This document shows, piece by piece, positions 45,047-56,809 of a stretch of DNA of 64,000 bases; position 1 is the stretch's first letter, and the number at the start of each line of letters is the position of its first letter. The position numbers were made by a program, and so were the translations under genes. The stretch is from Zygnema circumcarinatum (Eukaryota > Streptophyta > Zygnematophyceae > Zygnematales > Zygnemataceae). The DNA lies in the NCBI GenBank assembly GCA_037447605.1, contig CM074805.1, positions 3,651,320 to 3,715,319 on the forward strand, in the 5' to 3' direction. The notes under the pieces were generated by a model, which did not search any database, was not told the origin of the DNA, and worked only from the letters and a program-made list of their open reading frames with translations.

Positions 45047-48000
45047 ATGCTGTTAGGGTTTGCAGGGTCCCTTCCCTGTCTGTCCCATCTCCAAGAGTCG
45101 GCCGAGCTCTATCCATGGCGGACGCCGGAAGCTCGTGGGCGTCGCCTTGATCTTGGGAAGCTCGCGCTCTCACAGGCGGCAGACATGGCAGCTGGCTGCT
45201 TCGGTTGCAATGCTGTACGGGAAGCTGCTGTATTGTTAGACTATGGCGGATATGCGAAAGAGCGAGGGTATATGTGTCGTTTTAGGGTTTCGAGCCATGG
45301 CTCTGCGTCTTTTTCTTTCATGAAGGAGGAGAGCTATTGTTGGAGGAGGAGGAGGAGGTGGACTAAAGTTAAAGGAAGCTGTGCGAAACGGGAAAATGCT
45401 GGGGCGGGCTACTGCTTATTTGAAAATTTGACTACACAGCAGCCAGGTCCAACAGAGTACAGAGCTGGAGGAGCTGGAAAATTCGAATCTGGGCAGGATT
45501 CACGGGTTCTTCTTAAGAATTTATCTAATATTTTTCATGGTTTTGAAAAGGATGGGGAGGACAGTAGAGGAATTAGGCTCTCAGGCTTTGATGCGCGAGC
45601 AAGGGGAGGTGGGAGTAGCGGCTCAGGAGGAAGAGGACGAGGCGGAGGCGGAGGCGGAGGAGGAGGGGAGGGGGGAGGGGAAGGTTTTGGAAGAGGAGAA
45701 CCTTTTGACGATTCAGAAGCTTTTGGTACATTATGGGTTATGTCGTTCTGGCTGTGGTGTAGCCGTGTACGAAACAGCATTGCTACAACGATTGTCAAAA
45801 TTTTGCTAAGAAATTTGCGAGATAAGACAATTCCGTTTAGTCACCTAACGAGGATGGAAGTTTTGCAAGGAATCTCGACAGCTGGAATCGCCGCTTCCTT
45901 GATTTTCTCTTGCCATCTCGCAAGCTCTCCAACTGCAGAAGCCCTTACTGGGAGCCTTTTAAGGCAGAGGAGAGTGAGTGGGCAAGCAGAAGCCAGGGAA
46001 GAAACGAGAGAAAATACACTCAGTGACGTTAAAAGGGACGGTGAAGAAAAAAACAAGAGAACCGGGGATCTTGCAGGTTCGACAGCAGATATTGCGATCG
46101 ATCGCGCTGAGGGAACTATTTGGGAAGTGAGTCGTAATAGATGGAAGCGGTACGCACCTTCATTTAGCGAGGATGTATTCCTGCTTGAGGCTGAAGGTCA
46201 GGGATATATTTCTCCTGGACAGTCTGAATGTAGAGCAGACAATAATTCTGGCATAGGTAGCGCTTCAGAGCAGAAAGTCTTCAGCTTGGAACGATGGTCT
46301 TATGGAGATTTAAAGAGCAGGATGCAGCATGCAGCCAGCACGGTGAAGGATATATTGAAGCAAGTGCTGCTTCCTGAAGGCTTCCCCGGAAGTGTGACGG
46401 AAGATTATTTAGAGTATACCGTATGGAGAATGGCTCAAACGGTGGTTAGCGAAGCGAATAAAGTTCTTACCACACAAGTGAGTTGGGGGTTAGAGGTTGG
46501 CCTGAAGATATAGGGAAGGGTCTGCCAGAAATTTAAAAAAATGCATGATTTGAGGTCAGGGATCAAGGTATCAATTTGTGCATGCACAAGGAGCCCTTGT
46601 AAACTCCGTTGTATTGTGGTAAACGGGATTTTCAAATGAGAAAGTAGCAAATTGTTGAGCAACACGATGAATATCTTCAAACCTTATTCAAACCATTGAT
46701 TGTGGCACGTGCAAAAGTCTCATATGCGGTGGGGTTGACGGCCGCTAATTGAATACCATAGTGTACTTGCTTTTAGTTTACAAGATATTGGATTTTGGCT
46801 TAGTAGTAACTTCTACGAATATCACAGCCATTGCATAACGCCCCAACGCGGAGGTCCATAGGACATAAGACAGACAGGATCGCTTCTGGTCAGCACAACG
46901 TTGCTATGCATCAAATCCCCCAATGCCAAACTCCATTCCCAAGTGATAATCTCACTTGCATTATCTGCGTGCCCCTTCCAGGCTTTGCTGTATGCTGTGG
47001 GCCTCGGTAAGGGCGCAATCCCCACTGCTGCCGCAGTCAGCTGGGTGCTCAAGGACGGTGTAGGGTACTTGAGCAAAATTGCTCTGTCAAAGTATGGCCG
47101 CCATTTTGATGTCAGCCCGAAAGGATGGCGTCTGTTAGCTGACATCATCGAAGATGCAGCATGTGCTTTGGAGCTCCTCACTCCCACCTTTCCTCAGCTT
47201 TTCGTCTACCTCGGGTCTGCTGCTGGGGCGGGCTATTCTGCAGCTGGGCTGATACAGGTAAGGCGTGCAGTCAAGTCAAAAACCTATATCTCGAGAGGAA
47301 AGATGTGTAATTGGCGTAAATAAATGACCTCAAAAGCGACTTAGAAAGCCATTGTCCAATTGTAGCTTTTGCCAGTGCTGAAGTAGTTAACGATTGACAC
47401 TGCGAATCTGTGTGATTTGGAAGTGTGTGTTTTCAACATTTGCAACTGAATCAATAAGTTTGGGGTTTGGTCTGGTAGGCAGCAACGAGGAGCTGCTTCT
47501 ATGCCGGCTTCGCTGCACAACGAAATTTTGCCGAGGTCAGGTGCAATTGCAAAGAACCCAATTCCTTACAACCGGTTCCTGCAGCGATGCCGTTCATGGC
47601 CGTACAACTAATTTACTAGTGAAAAACAGTGGCCTTGGCCTGTAGCCGTGGCTGCAATAAGACTTACATGCTTCACAAATGCGGAACTCAGACTGATTAG
47701 ATCTCAAAGCTATACTGCTTCTTCTGCGTGAGCAGCAAAACAACCTCCTGGAAACAACCTCTTCCCTATGCATGCTTGCCCCTTAAGGCGGACCTGTTCA
47801 AATGTTCGGAATGCAGGTCATCGCGAAGGGCGAGGCTCAGGGCATGGCCAGCAAGTCGCTGGGCCTAGCGGTGGGCATCCTGCTGTCCATGAGAGTAGGG
47901 CCACGTGGGCTGCTGCTGGGAGGGACATATGGTGCTCTGACAGCGTGCCACCTGTACTGCAATTTGCGCTCCTATCAGGCAGTGCAGCTGCGCACTCTCA

Positions 48001-49736
48001 ATCCCTATCGCGCCGGTACTGTTCGTTTGTGAGCCAACTTGACTTCCTTTTTGTTGTTTTCGGAGTAAGGGGAAGAATTTTTCTTTTTCTTGTAGTTGCT
48101 CCCTTTCCCAGTGCATGCCTTCTCCTGTCTGAAAGTTCTTCGCCTCCTCTCTTTTTTAGTTCATCTCTTAATTCTGGTCACTCTGCATCTTTCCCTCCCG
48201 CGACTTTTAATCATCTCCTCTCCCTTTCTCCCTGTCTCCCCGCCACCTCCTCTTCACTTTTTGTAATCGTCTCCAACTGTGCCCCACCGATCTCCTGAGT
48301 TTCTGCTTCGTCTTTCTCCCTTGTCGTTTCTCTTGTTCTTCTCTCAACCCTTCTCCCCCTTCGCCTGCCTCCTGCTTGCCCTGTCTTCTTGCACCTCCTT
48401 CCTCACTCGTTTGAGCTCCTCTTGCAGAGCTTGTGATCCTTGCAAACTGCTCAAGCCTTTTCTCCCTTCCCCATTCGCACCTTTTCTTACCATGGCATAC
48501 GTGACACCCGCCGCCTCTTTTTGCCGCTGCTCCATATGAATCTAACGATATGTTACATTACATGGTATATCGTGCATGTCTGGGGATGCAGCATTGGTGC
48601 TGGCAGAGTATTTACAGAGTGGGCGTGTCCCCAGTGTGCGTGAAGTGAATGCGGAGGAGCCCCTCTTTGACTCCTTCCCGCTGCCCTTTCTGCAGCGGAA
48701 AGCTTTCCCAGTGAGTGAAGCCTCTCCCACCTTCTAGCTACACCGTCTCTCACAATTCGTGTCGAAATAAAAAATAGAGTATAAAGGTAAAACTTGAGTT
48801 TTTATAGTTCTCGAATCCGCCGGAGTGATAGGATGAAGGTCCCAAATGCCTGCCCCTGTTTATTGGGGTTGTCTATTCATACAGGGGGGAGCAGGGACAT
48901 GAATAAAACTCTATGAATACTGAATAAGGATGTAGGATCTTAGGGATGCCTCCTGGATGCTCAATAATGGTTCCTGGATTTGGGTTCCCGTTGTATGACT
49001 TCTATGCTCTGTGATGGCTTGTGGAGTTTGATTTTCAGCCTGTGGCAGGGAAGAAGCTTTCCAAGAAGGTGAAGGCGACGGCGGCAGAACTGCGCGAATG
49101 GATCGTGTTGGGAGCACCTGCAAGTGCGGCTGCACGAACTGCAGAAGACGCAATTGCTCTGAAAGAGCTCTACAGAGATGAGGAGTACATCCTGTCCACA
49201 CAGGGCGGTAGAGCCCAGGTGGGTCTCAAAAACACTCGCCCATTTCCTCCTCTCGTCTCCCTCTCTTCTATCGTCTGTACGAGTGAACTTTGGTGAACTT
49301 TTGTTTTGTTTTTTTTTTTTTTTTTTTTTAGTTTGTTGAATCCTCTCTCCTCTCTTTCCTCCTCTCCCAGATCGTTCTGAAAGAGGGAGCGACTCCAAGG
49401 GCCCTGCTCCGCGCCACTGTGCAGGCGGCATACCTCCTGCACCTTCAGACGCAGGTGGAGGTGGTGAAGGGCGGCGCCGTGCAGGAGTGCGGGAAGGGCG
49501 GCGCGCTGCGCGTCTCGCGGGACTTTGTGCGGAGTCAGTTTGAGGCCGTCTGCCACGCGCTGCGGAGTGAGGGCTGGGGGGCGGAGGAGGGCCTCGTGGC
49601 CCGCCCGGGGGGGTGGAGGCTGCGGGACATGGGGCTCCGGGGAGGGAGGGGGGAGAGAGAGCCTGTGGAAGGGATGAGGGAGAGAGAGAGGGAGAGGGTG
49701 AGGGAGGTGGAGGGGGAGAGGGAGAGTCGCGTGTAG
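45047..49736 (+). CDS. RUS6: ROOT UV-B SENSITIVE 6-type DUF647 protein (seven exons)
   Basis: Exons 45047-46477, 46982-47257, 47479-47535, 47817-48015, 48592-48710, 49039-49218 and 49371-49736 join in frame. This gives 875 residues from the first ATG or 829 from the ATG at 45185. The DUF647 core starts near residue 435 ([17 protein letters not shown]) and runs through [54 protein letters not shown] and [11 protein letters not shown]. These words are those of plant RUS6 rather than RUS1 or RUS2. RUS proteins act in UV-B and vitamin B6-linked plant development; the biochemical role is not settled. Odd points: an N-terminal region of over 400 residues, Gly/Arg-rich near 190-225, where RUS6 is normally about 500 residues in total, and a low-complexity Arg/Glu tail. 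Telo-box words at 45053-45061 and 45282-45290 suggest the earlier ATG may lie in the 5' UTR. Confidence 0.92.
45053..45061 (+). promoter_or_regulatory. telo-box (TTAGGGTTT)
   Basis: Exact match to the reverse complement of AAACCCTAA, the plant telo-box found near transcription starts. A second exact copy is at 45282-45290. Their position overlaps the first codons of the longest RUS6 model. Confidence 0.55.
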
Positions 49737-50625
49737 GGCAACTCCGTCGTTGGTTGAATGGACTACAAAGAGAGAGAGAGTGGGGGAGAGGGGGAGAGGG
49801 GGGCGAGGGGGGCGAGGGAGGCGAGGGGGGCGAGGGGGCGGGAGAGGGAGAGGGAGGCATGTGACCCCCGGGCTCCACTCAGAGTAAAAGTACTCAGAAG
49901 CAGAGTCGCTTTGGAAGCTGAAATCTTTTTGGCTGTTCGTTCACATAACAAATAAGTGGAAGTCAGGAAGGAGATAGCGGCGTGACTGATGCAACGACAT
50001 GTTGGACGGTGCACACGGGAATTCGACATTTGTGGCAAGGATGGTGAGGAGGCCAAACGGCTGTCCCGGTTCTCTCTTTGGGCTTTTATTCATGTTGCAA
50101 TTGCTGCATGTTATTCCGGACTACTACCCGGCTGAGAGTGACTGTCTGAAGCTTGTCCCGACAAACACTTTCCCTCCCCGAGGACGGCAATGCTCATCTC
50201 ATCCGCCTGTGGTCTCTTTCACTAAAAGAAGCACATTGTTCGTCTACTGAGGAGGGGCAGCTTTATATGACCACCCACCCCGAATCTCGCTTAAGCCTAA
50301 GCCCTCCTGAAGTTGAAAGTTGGATGAACCAGGGACTGATCCCTCAACAAAAAAGCGTGCGCACGCAGTCCTTGAACTGTCCCCCACCGTACACGGTACG
50401 GCTCTCCTATCCAGCTCCCCCGTACAAAACGAGGAGAATTCTCCCGGCGTCACTAAGAAAGCCAAAATCTGCCATAAACTACACTTCCCTAAAAAAAGCA
50501 GCAAACTGCACACTCTCGCTCACATACTCCCTCTCGCCCGCCGCCCTTCCGTCCAACCATGAACCCATTGAACGAGTTTACCCTTTCAAGCTTCCCTCCC
50601 TCCCCTCTCCTCTCTACGCCCTCTC
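49737..50625. other. intergenic region with GA/GGCGAG repeats
   Basis: Contains a purine-rich low-complexity tract (49764-49858) in the RUS6 3' UTR. No gene is supported. Confidence 0.5.
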
Positions 50626-51130
50626 CTACAGCAAGTCGTCCGCCTCGATCTGCACGAGCATCCATGGCGCCATGAGCTCGGCGACCTGCACCATGGTGGA
50701 CGCGGGCCGGATGCGCGCGCCAGCCGCTCTCCATGTCCGTCAGGGACAACCGCGTCCCCCAGCGACGCGCCCGCGTGTCGCCAAGGATGCGCAAAATCTG
50801 CTCCACCTGCATCCCGAGTGGCCACCGCGAGGAGGAGGTTGAAGGAGGCGAGGGCCGCGAGGCGAGAGGGAGAAGGGGAGGGAGAGAGAGAGAGAGAGAG
50901 AGAAAAATAAAGAACGAGAGAGGGAAAGGAGAGAGAGAGAGAGAGAGAGCGAGAGAGGGGACGGGGAGGGGACGGGGAGGGGAGGGGAGGGGAGGGGAGG
51001 TTGACCTGCTGGTAGGCGTCCCCTTCCCCCCCGTGGTCCCCGCAAGGCGTGGCGGCAACGTGCGGGCCCACCCGGGCGGGTACTCGTACAGAGACTTCAC
51101 CGGATCGAGCCCGGGCCATATCACTCCCAA
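50626..51130 (-). pseudogene. frameshifted RidA-family relic
   Basis: RidA motifs appear on the minus strand in the right order but in different frames. RVGPHV and GGEGDAYQQ lie near 51070-51006, before a GT donor. After a pyrimidine-rich intron-like stretch come VEQILRILGD, then AGASLGDAVV in another frame, then TRLSLTDM. RPASTMVQVAELMAPWMLVQ follows, ending EADDLL-stop at 50626. About a dozen residues between LTDM and RPAST are missing. The intact neighbour at 51989 aligns along its whole length (GEGDAYLQ, ATSMVQVAKLISPWMLVEVEAD). Multiple frameshifts indicate a dead copy, unless the GC-rich assembly is faulty here. Confidence 0.65.
50884..51005. repeat. GA and GGGGA microsatellites
   Basis: GAGAGA tract followed by GGGGAGGGGACG-type units within the intron-like part of the RidA relic. 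Confidence 0.85.
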
Positions 51131-51465
51131 TTCATCTCCCTCTCCATCCACCTCTCTCTCTTCCGGTTCTTCTCCCTCTCTCCTTCCCCTACCTCCGCTT
51201 CCTTCACCCTCATTTTCTATCCCGGCCGCTCTCGCCTTTCACTACTTCCACACCTTCTCTCCCTCTCTATTGGCCCCGCTCCCCCTTCTCGTCTTCTCCC
51301 TTTCTCTCTCTCCCTCTTTTTTTTTTTCTCCCTCTCGAATTCTCTTTCTCCCTCTCTTTTTTTCCTCTCTGCCTCTCGTTTTTTCCTCTCTCCCTCTCTT
51401 TTTTTCCTCTCTCCCTCTCTCTCCCTCCCTCTCCCCTTCACCTCCCTCGCCCCCCCCGCCTGCAG
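51131..51465. repeat. pyrimidine-rich tract (CTCTCC, CCTCTCTTTTTTT units)
   Basis: Between the head-to-head RidA copies; includes four CTCTCTTTTTTTCCT-like units at 51310-51420. Probably promoter or UTR low-complexity sequence. Confidence 0.8.
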
Positions 51466-51988
51466 TTGCCACGTGTCGCGCCGCGGGGGGGGGGGTGTGT
51501 GCGAACCGTAGGAGCCGCTTTTGGTCGGTGCAGCCAATGGGGCCACACCGACAGAAGTGCGAGATCCCCAGCTGGACCCACCTCGAGATTGACCAGCCAA
51601 TGACCGTGCTACACGTGGTTAAGTCAATGCTGACATGGCACTTCCTTTAAAAGTAGCACCTGACGTGGCAGCACGAGGTTCAAGTCCGAAAGCCGACGCG
51701 CGAGCGTACGAACAGGTCTCTCTGGCCGTATGATCGGTCGGCGGATAAGCTGCGGCCGTTGGACGGATCTCAGTGAATGTCGGTGCCGTACACCTCTTAC
51801 GCGTCCGTGTGCGTCCGTACATAAACGGAAGGGCGGCGCTCCCCCCTGTATATGACGCCATGATGCGTCATTCGGGTTTGCTGGATGACGACATTTGGGT
51901 TTTCTGGGTGGCGTCATTTGGCTTTGCTGGATGACGCACGCACTGGCGCAGGCGCCTGAGTGTCGGAGGGGGCGGGGGGGCGGTCGCC
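51466..51988. promoter_or_regulatory. upstream region of the RidA gene
   Basis: Contains ACGTGT/CACGTGG words (51471, 51612) and three TGGATGACG/TGGGTGGCGTCAT-type units (51865-51935), each with a TGACGCA or TGACGAC core resembling bZIP targets. The repeated unit GGGTTTGCTGGATGACG is visible by eye. Regulatory role is inferred. Confidence 0.35.
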
Positions 51989-52860
51989 ATGGCTAGGGTT
52001 TGGGAGAGCCGCGGGAGGACGGTGTACTCGTCCGGCGCCGAGTGGGAGGGCCGCGTGGGCTACTGCCGCGCCGTGCGCGCGGGGAGCTTCGTGTCTGTCT
52101 CGGGCTGCACAGCTGTCGCTGCAGGAGGGGGACACGTGGGGGAAGGAGACGCCTACTTGCAGGCAGGCGACGGAGGGCTCGCCCGCAATTCTGCATTATA
52201 GAGAAGGAATACAATGAAGAATCATATTATTTTGATTTTTTTGAAGTAGTGTTGTAGATGGGATGAATGCAGTCATGCGAGCTGTAGCAGTGGTTGCGTC
52301 GAAGTTTTTTTTCTCCGCTTTGGAAGCGCTGGGAACACTGGATGCATTGGAAATTTCTGAGTTTGATTTCAATTTTCAAGTGCTTATCGCGGAGCAAGTT
52401 CTGTAAAACGGTATAATTTGGTCATGAAGTGGAAGCTTGTATCAATTAAGGGTCTTAGAATGAAGACGTCATGAAGACGAGAGGAGAACAAAACATGTCT
52501 TTTAAGATTCAGAAGCGATTCATAGCAATTGAATGTTCGAACGGTGCTATGCTCTCGAGAATGTGTGAAATTGCTAGTTGTTGGCTTTGCTAGTTCTCAT
52601 TTAGCGACGAACTTCGCTTGCAGACTCGCAGATGTCTAGAGATCATTGCGGAGAGCCTTGAAAAGGTGGGGAGCTCGATCAATGATGTGGTGCGGACGCG
52701 CATGTACGTTGTAGACATCGATAGGGACAACGCTGCTGTTGGGAGAGCACATTTTGAAGTGTTTAAAGACGTTCTTCCAGCCACATCCATGGTGCAGGTG
52801 GCCAAGCTCATCTCGCCGTGGATGTTGGTAGAAGTGGAGGCTGACGCAATTGTGCTCTGA
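51989..52860 (+). CDS. RidA/YjgF/UK114 family protein (two exons, GC-AG intron)
   Basis: Two exons, 51989-52162 and 52624-52860, encode 136 residues, the usual length. RidA proteins deaminate reactive enamine or imine intermediates made by PLP enzymes. Motifs in order are RAVRAGSFVSVSGCTA, GDAYLQ-TRRCLEII and SINDVVRTRMYVVDID, where the Arg of RTRMYV is the conserved substrate-carboxylate ligand. LPATSMVQVAKLISPWMLVEVEAD closes the protein. The family alignment fixes the junction at GDAYLQ|TRR, which requires a CAG|GCAGGC donor, so this intron starts with GC rather than GT. Start chosen at the ATG in GCCATGGCTAG. A TAGGGTTT word overlaps the first codons. Confidence 0.9.
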
Positions 52861-54233
52861 GCCCCTCTTGAAGGAGACTGTGCGCTTCGAGCTATAGGGA
52901 CTTACTTTAAAGATTTAGAGTGGAGTATTGTAGAGAAGGAATCTTGTCTGCTTAGCACAGACATATATCTGGGATGCTTTTTGTATATGGTAGCTCCGCT
53001 ATTGGCAGGCCCTTCCAATGCTCATGGATAGGTCCAAATGAACTTCAACATTGAGTCTTAGATAAATATTTGCAAAAAGCTGAATACGAAACTAAAGGGG
53101 CTACGGGCAAGCCAGTGGAGACTCTGTGCAAAGCGTATGATTAAGAATGAGAGATTTTATGCAGTCTATGACGGAACGTTTATTAACTATAATTTCTGTC
53201 TTGCTGAGATTTGTCCCACCACAATTGACTCGTTGCAGGTTTCTTCGTTTTACTTACGTAATGCCACGCTTTCAGGTCAACGGATGCTATGAAGGGATAG
53301 GGGCTTCGTATTCACGGTCACCTGCATCTTCCAAAGGCCACAACATGGGGGCTTTCATAACTACGTTTCAATGTGAAAACAATGGAACACAAGAGCTGTT
53401 GACTTCTTTCGACCGAAACACTTCACGCGAACGTATGCAGTCTTGTGATCATGCCATGGAGATGCCATGACTGAAACGAATTTATCAATGCCACTCTGAA
53501 TTTGCATTCTGACTGAACATTACGTGTTTGTGTGCTAAGTCATCTTGTCCGTGGTGGGTGGGTAATCCTTCAAATCAAGAAGCCCTTTCGGTATAAATCT
53601 GGCTTGACAGCTAATCAAGAAGTTGAGGCGACATTTGCAGTGAATGCTGACATAAAGATCTGCATCAACCACCGCCTCTAGCCCGGGCCAGTCTACTTAT
53701 GTACCTCTCATTTTTTTTTGGGATTAGCTATATTAGTATAGGCCATACTTTTTTTTCGTCCGTACTAACTGCAGTAAAAGACGATATTCTGAAACTGAAC
53801 TTCAGAATTACTAATGTGACATTGGAAAGAAAGTGACCTATTTGGTGGGAAAGGCGGGAGGGCATCTCCACGTTATATGCAGGCCGCAGAAGCTTTCTCC
53901 GTTGTGTTAATCCTCCGTGGAAATTTATTTGGAAGTTTCTTAGGTAAGATATTGAGATGTACATCATTCCATTCTTTATTATTATGTTTTTTTTCCGTCA
54001 CGCCATTACATTGCATGAAATAGGAGAGGGGGAGAGGGGGAGTGTGAAAGTGACGAAGAGGATGGGAGAAACAACTTGCTGTTTGTAGATACCTTTGGCG
54101 TTAAACAATTGTAGTTTGAATCGACCAAAGACCAAAAAACGTTTAGACACCAAAGCATATCCAAAGCTGAAGATCCTCCTTCCCATGGCTACACATCTGC
54201 TTTATTTCCAAAATCCACTCTCGCCTATCCTCG
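52861..54233. other. convergent intergenic region, nothing recognised
   Basis: AT-richer sequence between convergent genes. Short open frames (e.g. 53147-53470) have no recognisable product. It must include two 3' UTRs. Confidence 0.5.
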
Positions 54234-56809
54234 TTATGCCCACACTCCTTCAAAGAGAGGCTTCTCTCGCTTGCCTTTAGCAGCAGGCTCCCCGAGCTGT
54301 TGTAAGAAGTCGGGACACTCCTTCCCCTCCTCACCCTTCAATTCCAGTCCGAGCTCTTCTTCGATGTCATCAGACCCAGAGATGAGAAGAAATTCGCAGC
54401 CTTCATAGTTGAGGAAGTCAGGCGGGTCGCATCCAATGAAGCGCCGCGATCCGATCAGCCCCTGCAGGCGGGCGGGGAAGGTCGCCCTGCGTTTCTTGCT
54501 CAAGCCGGCCTGTGCTGTTGCGGCCTCGGGATTCTTGATCTGCACAGTCAATAAGGTCCAGAAAAGAAGTTTCACTTCTAACTTTCCCCAGACGTGGAAT
54601 AATAGGCACAGAATTTGAGCAAAAAAATTAAACATTTTTTCGTTGTGTGAAGCATGCGCCTAGTCTCATATACATGACAAATCTTCAACGCAAAATATGC
54701 AGCCCTTTCTCATGCAACGAAAGGAAACGACCAGGAAAAAAGCCTGACAAAGGCAAGACAAGGTTACCTGTAAAATGTATGACGCCTCCCGTGAAATGTT
54801 CAGCGCTTCCTGAGGGCTCTTCTCCTTGTCCTCTTCCGGGTACTCCAAGCGATAGACCAAATGCGTGTCCTTGCGGCTGCCATTGGTGTGCTTCAGGATG
54901 CGGTACACGCCCTCCCCCACACCCCGAGCGCCTGGCTGATGTCTTTCGCCCCTTGTGTTGGTCTCCACAACCCCTGCAGAGTGCATGTGCATGCCTTTAA
55001 GAACATCTAAACAACACTCTTGTAAATTTCATTCCATGAATAAGAGTTAAGCCCTTCATGTCGCGAGCAAGGCCAGCCCCGTTGCCGATATTGTGTAGGG
55101 AGTTTCGACACTGCTCGAATGCAAGCGCTCAAGCAAGGACGTTTTGAACTGAGTCGTACATAACTTTCCAGAATTGCACAGGCAAATCTTGACCTAAGAA
55201 CATGGAACCAACTAAAACGACTTCTTGGAGCCTGATTTCATCAGCCTCTTGACGAACGTGACACTCCCTACCCACCTCCAGAAATCGCACGCTTTACATC
55301 CTCAATGCTTTTGGTAACAAGCTCGACATAACCCCAGTAAGGACGAGTGCGCGAGTCTACGGGTGGGAGGTGCTTGCGACCGATCACCATTATCCTCCAC
55401 AGGTCCTCTTCTGCAACTTTGATTTCCTGCAGGAACCAGGACGCATAACTATTGGATGACACTCTATTCTAGGTTACAATCAACATTCCACGAGCAGAGG
55501 CTGCGTTATGTAACTTTCAGGCCACTTTCCGAATTGTCGCAAGGTTCTTCCTCTGACATTTCGGAGATGAACATTGACATAACGGTCTTCCCATTAAATG
55601 ATGTGATTTCCATATAAAAGGGCAGTCGCACACTAGGATACAGAAGCACTGGTTGCAAGCGAATGACAATTCACTAAAGATTACGTCGATAGTAACGTCA
55701 AACGCGGTGCAGAGCTTGTAGAAGGTCAACAAAGGCGTGTCATTAGAAAGGAGCCCACCTCGGTTCCTTGACCCTCTTCTGTCCCTTTCTGCTCCTCCTT
55801 CACCTCTTCGGCAGATTTTACAGATTCCTTGCTATTTTCCACACTGTCACCGGTGGGATTTGCTGCTATACCGACATCCACTTTTCCTTCCTTGAGAGCT
55901 GCATCTGGTGTCTGTTTTATCCCGGTCTCTTTCTTGCTTGAGACGGGATGCAAGATGAGGAAAAAACGTTGAATGTCGTCTATACTCTGAGGCTCCGATT
56001 CATCCACACGCGGTCGGTACAAGAAAAATATATCACCTCCTTCCTGTTCAAACACCGTTAACCATGGAGAAAGTGTTTTAGCGAACGACGTCAACAAGGC
56101 GATAAGGCGTTAGGCATATGCCAGCATTGAAGAAACAGAGCGACTGCTTGCATGCGTAAGTGTTTTGCTTCGCTCCTCGGTGAAAGTTATCAGCGTACTT
56201 TGCAGATATCTTGTAGAAGTTCAATCCTTATTCACGCGGCAAAACACACAGGGTTGGCCCAAGTGCAAGAAGAAGGCCAGGGATTTGATGCCGGAAGGAG
56301 GAGGGTTAACTCATGCAATATCACAAAATCTGGAGCACCGTCTAGTTCAAAAGATGTGATTTCTTATCACATGCGATCGATTCTGACAATGGAAAACAAA
56401 GAGAAGATAAACTCAAACAGAACATCCGAAGCCAATTCAGCTACCAAAGGTTTCCACATATGTCCGTCTTTTCTCCGAATGCTATTGTTGATGCACTAAT
56501 CAAACCAATGATTGCCCACACGTTTTTTCAGCTGCTCCGAGAAATTCCGGTATTCGCATGCATCACATCCGCAGTACCTCTGTACGTCTGTGCAAAACTT
56601 AGGCCAGCAGCGGAAATCAGCAAACCCGTCAACAACCGACCTCTGCCCGTAGAGCACCGTGAGCAACAACAGAGACAACAGCGATAAGAATCCTAAACTA
56701 AACCAAACCAAACCTCTTTTCCACGTCCCTCCAAGGAAGTCGCCATTCTCTTTACCTCAATCTCCACCTCCACATTCTGCTGAGTCTGCACGACCTCCCC
56801 CTGCCCCAT
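54234..56809 (-). CDS. conserved plant protein of unknown function (five exons)
   Basis: Exons 56809-56756, 56043-55759, 55426-55276, 54973-54768 and 54539-54234 join in frame to 333 residues. I recognise it as a protein present across land plants and usually left as uncharacterised. Landmarks in order are EGGDIFFLYRPRVD (residue 19 on), SIDDIQRFFLILHP, RIMVIGRKHLPP, RPYWGYVELVTKSIEDVK, PGARGVGEGVYRILKH and HLVYRLEYPEE. FPARLQGLIGSRRF, then PPDFLNYEGCEFLLISG and SDDIEEELGLEL follow, ending GVWA. A Glu/Lys-rich variable linker sits near residues 55-110. No catalytic motif is known to me and no targeting peptide or membrane segment is visible. The length and the ending GVWA agree with the plant family, so the model is probably complete. 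Confidence 0.88.

Noticed and set aside
53147-53470. 107-codon plus-strand frame after the RidA gene
   Set aside because: No homology or domain features recognised; sits in AT-rich intergenic DNA.
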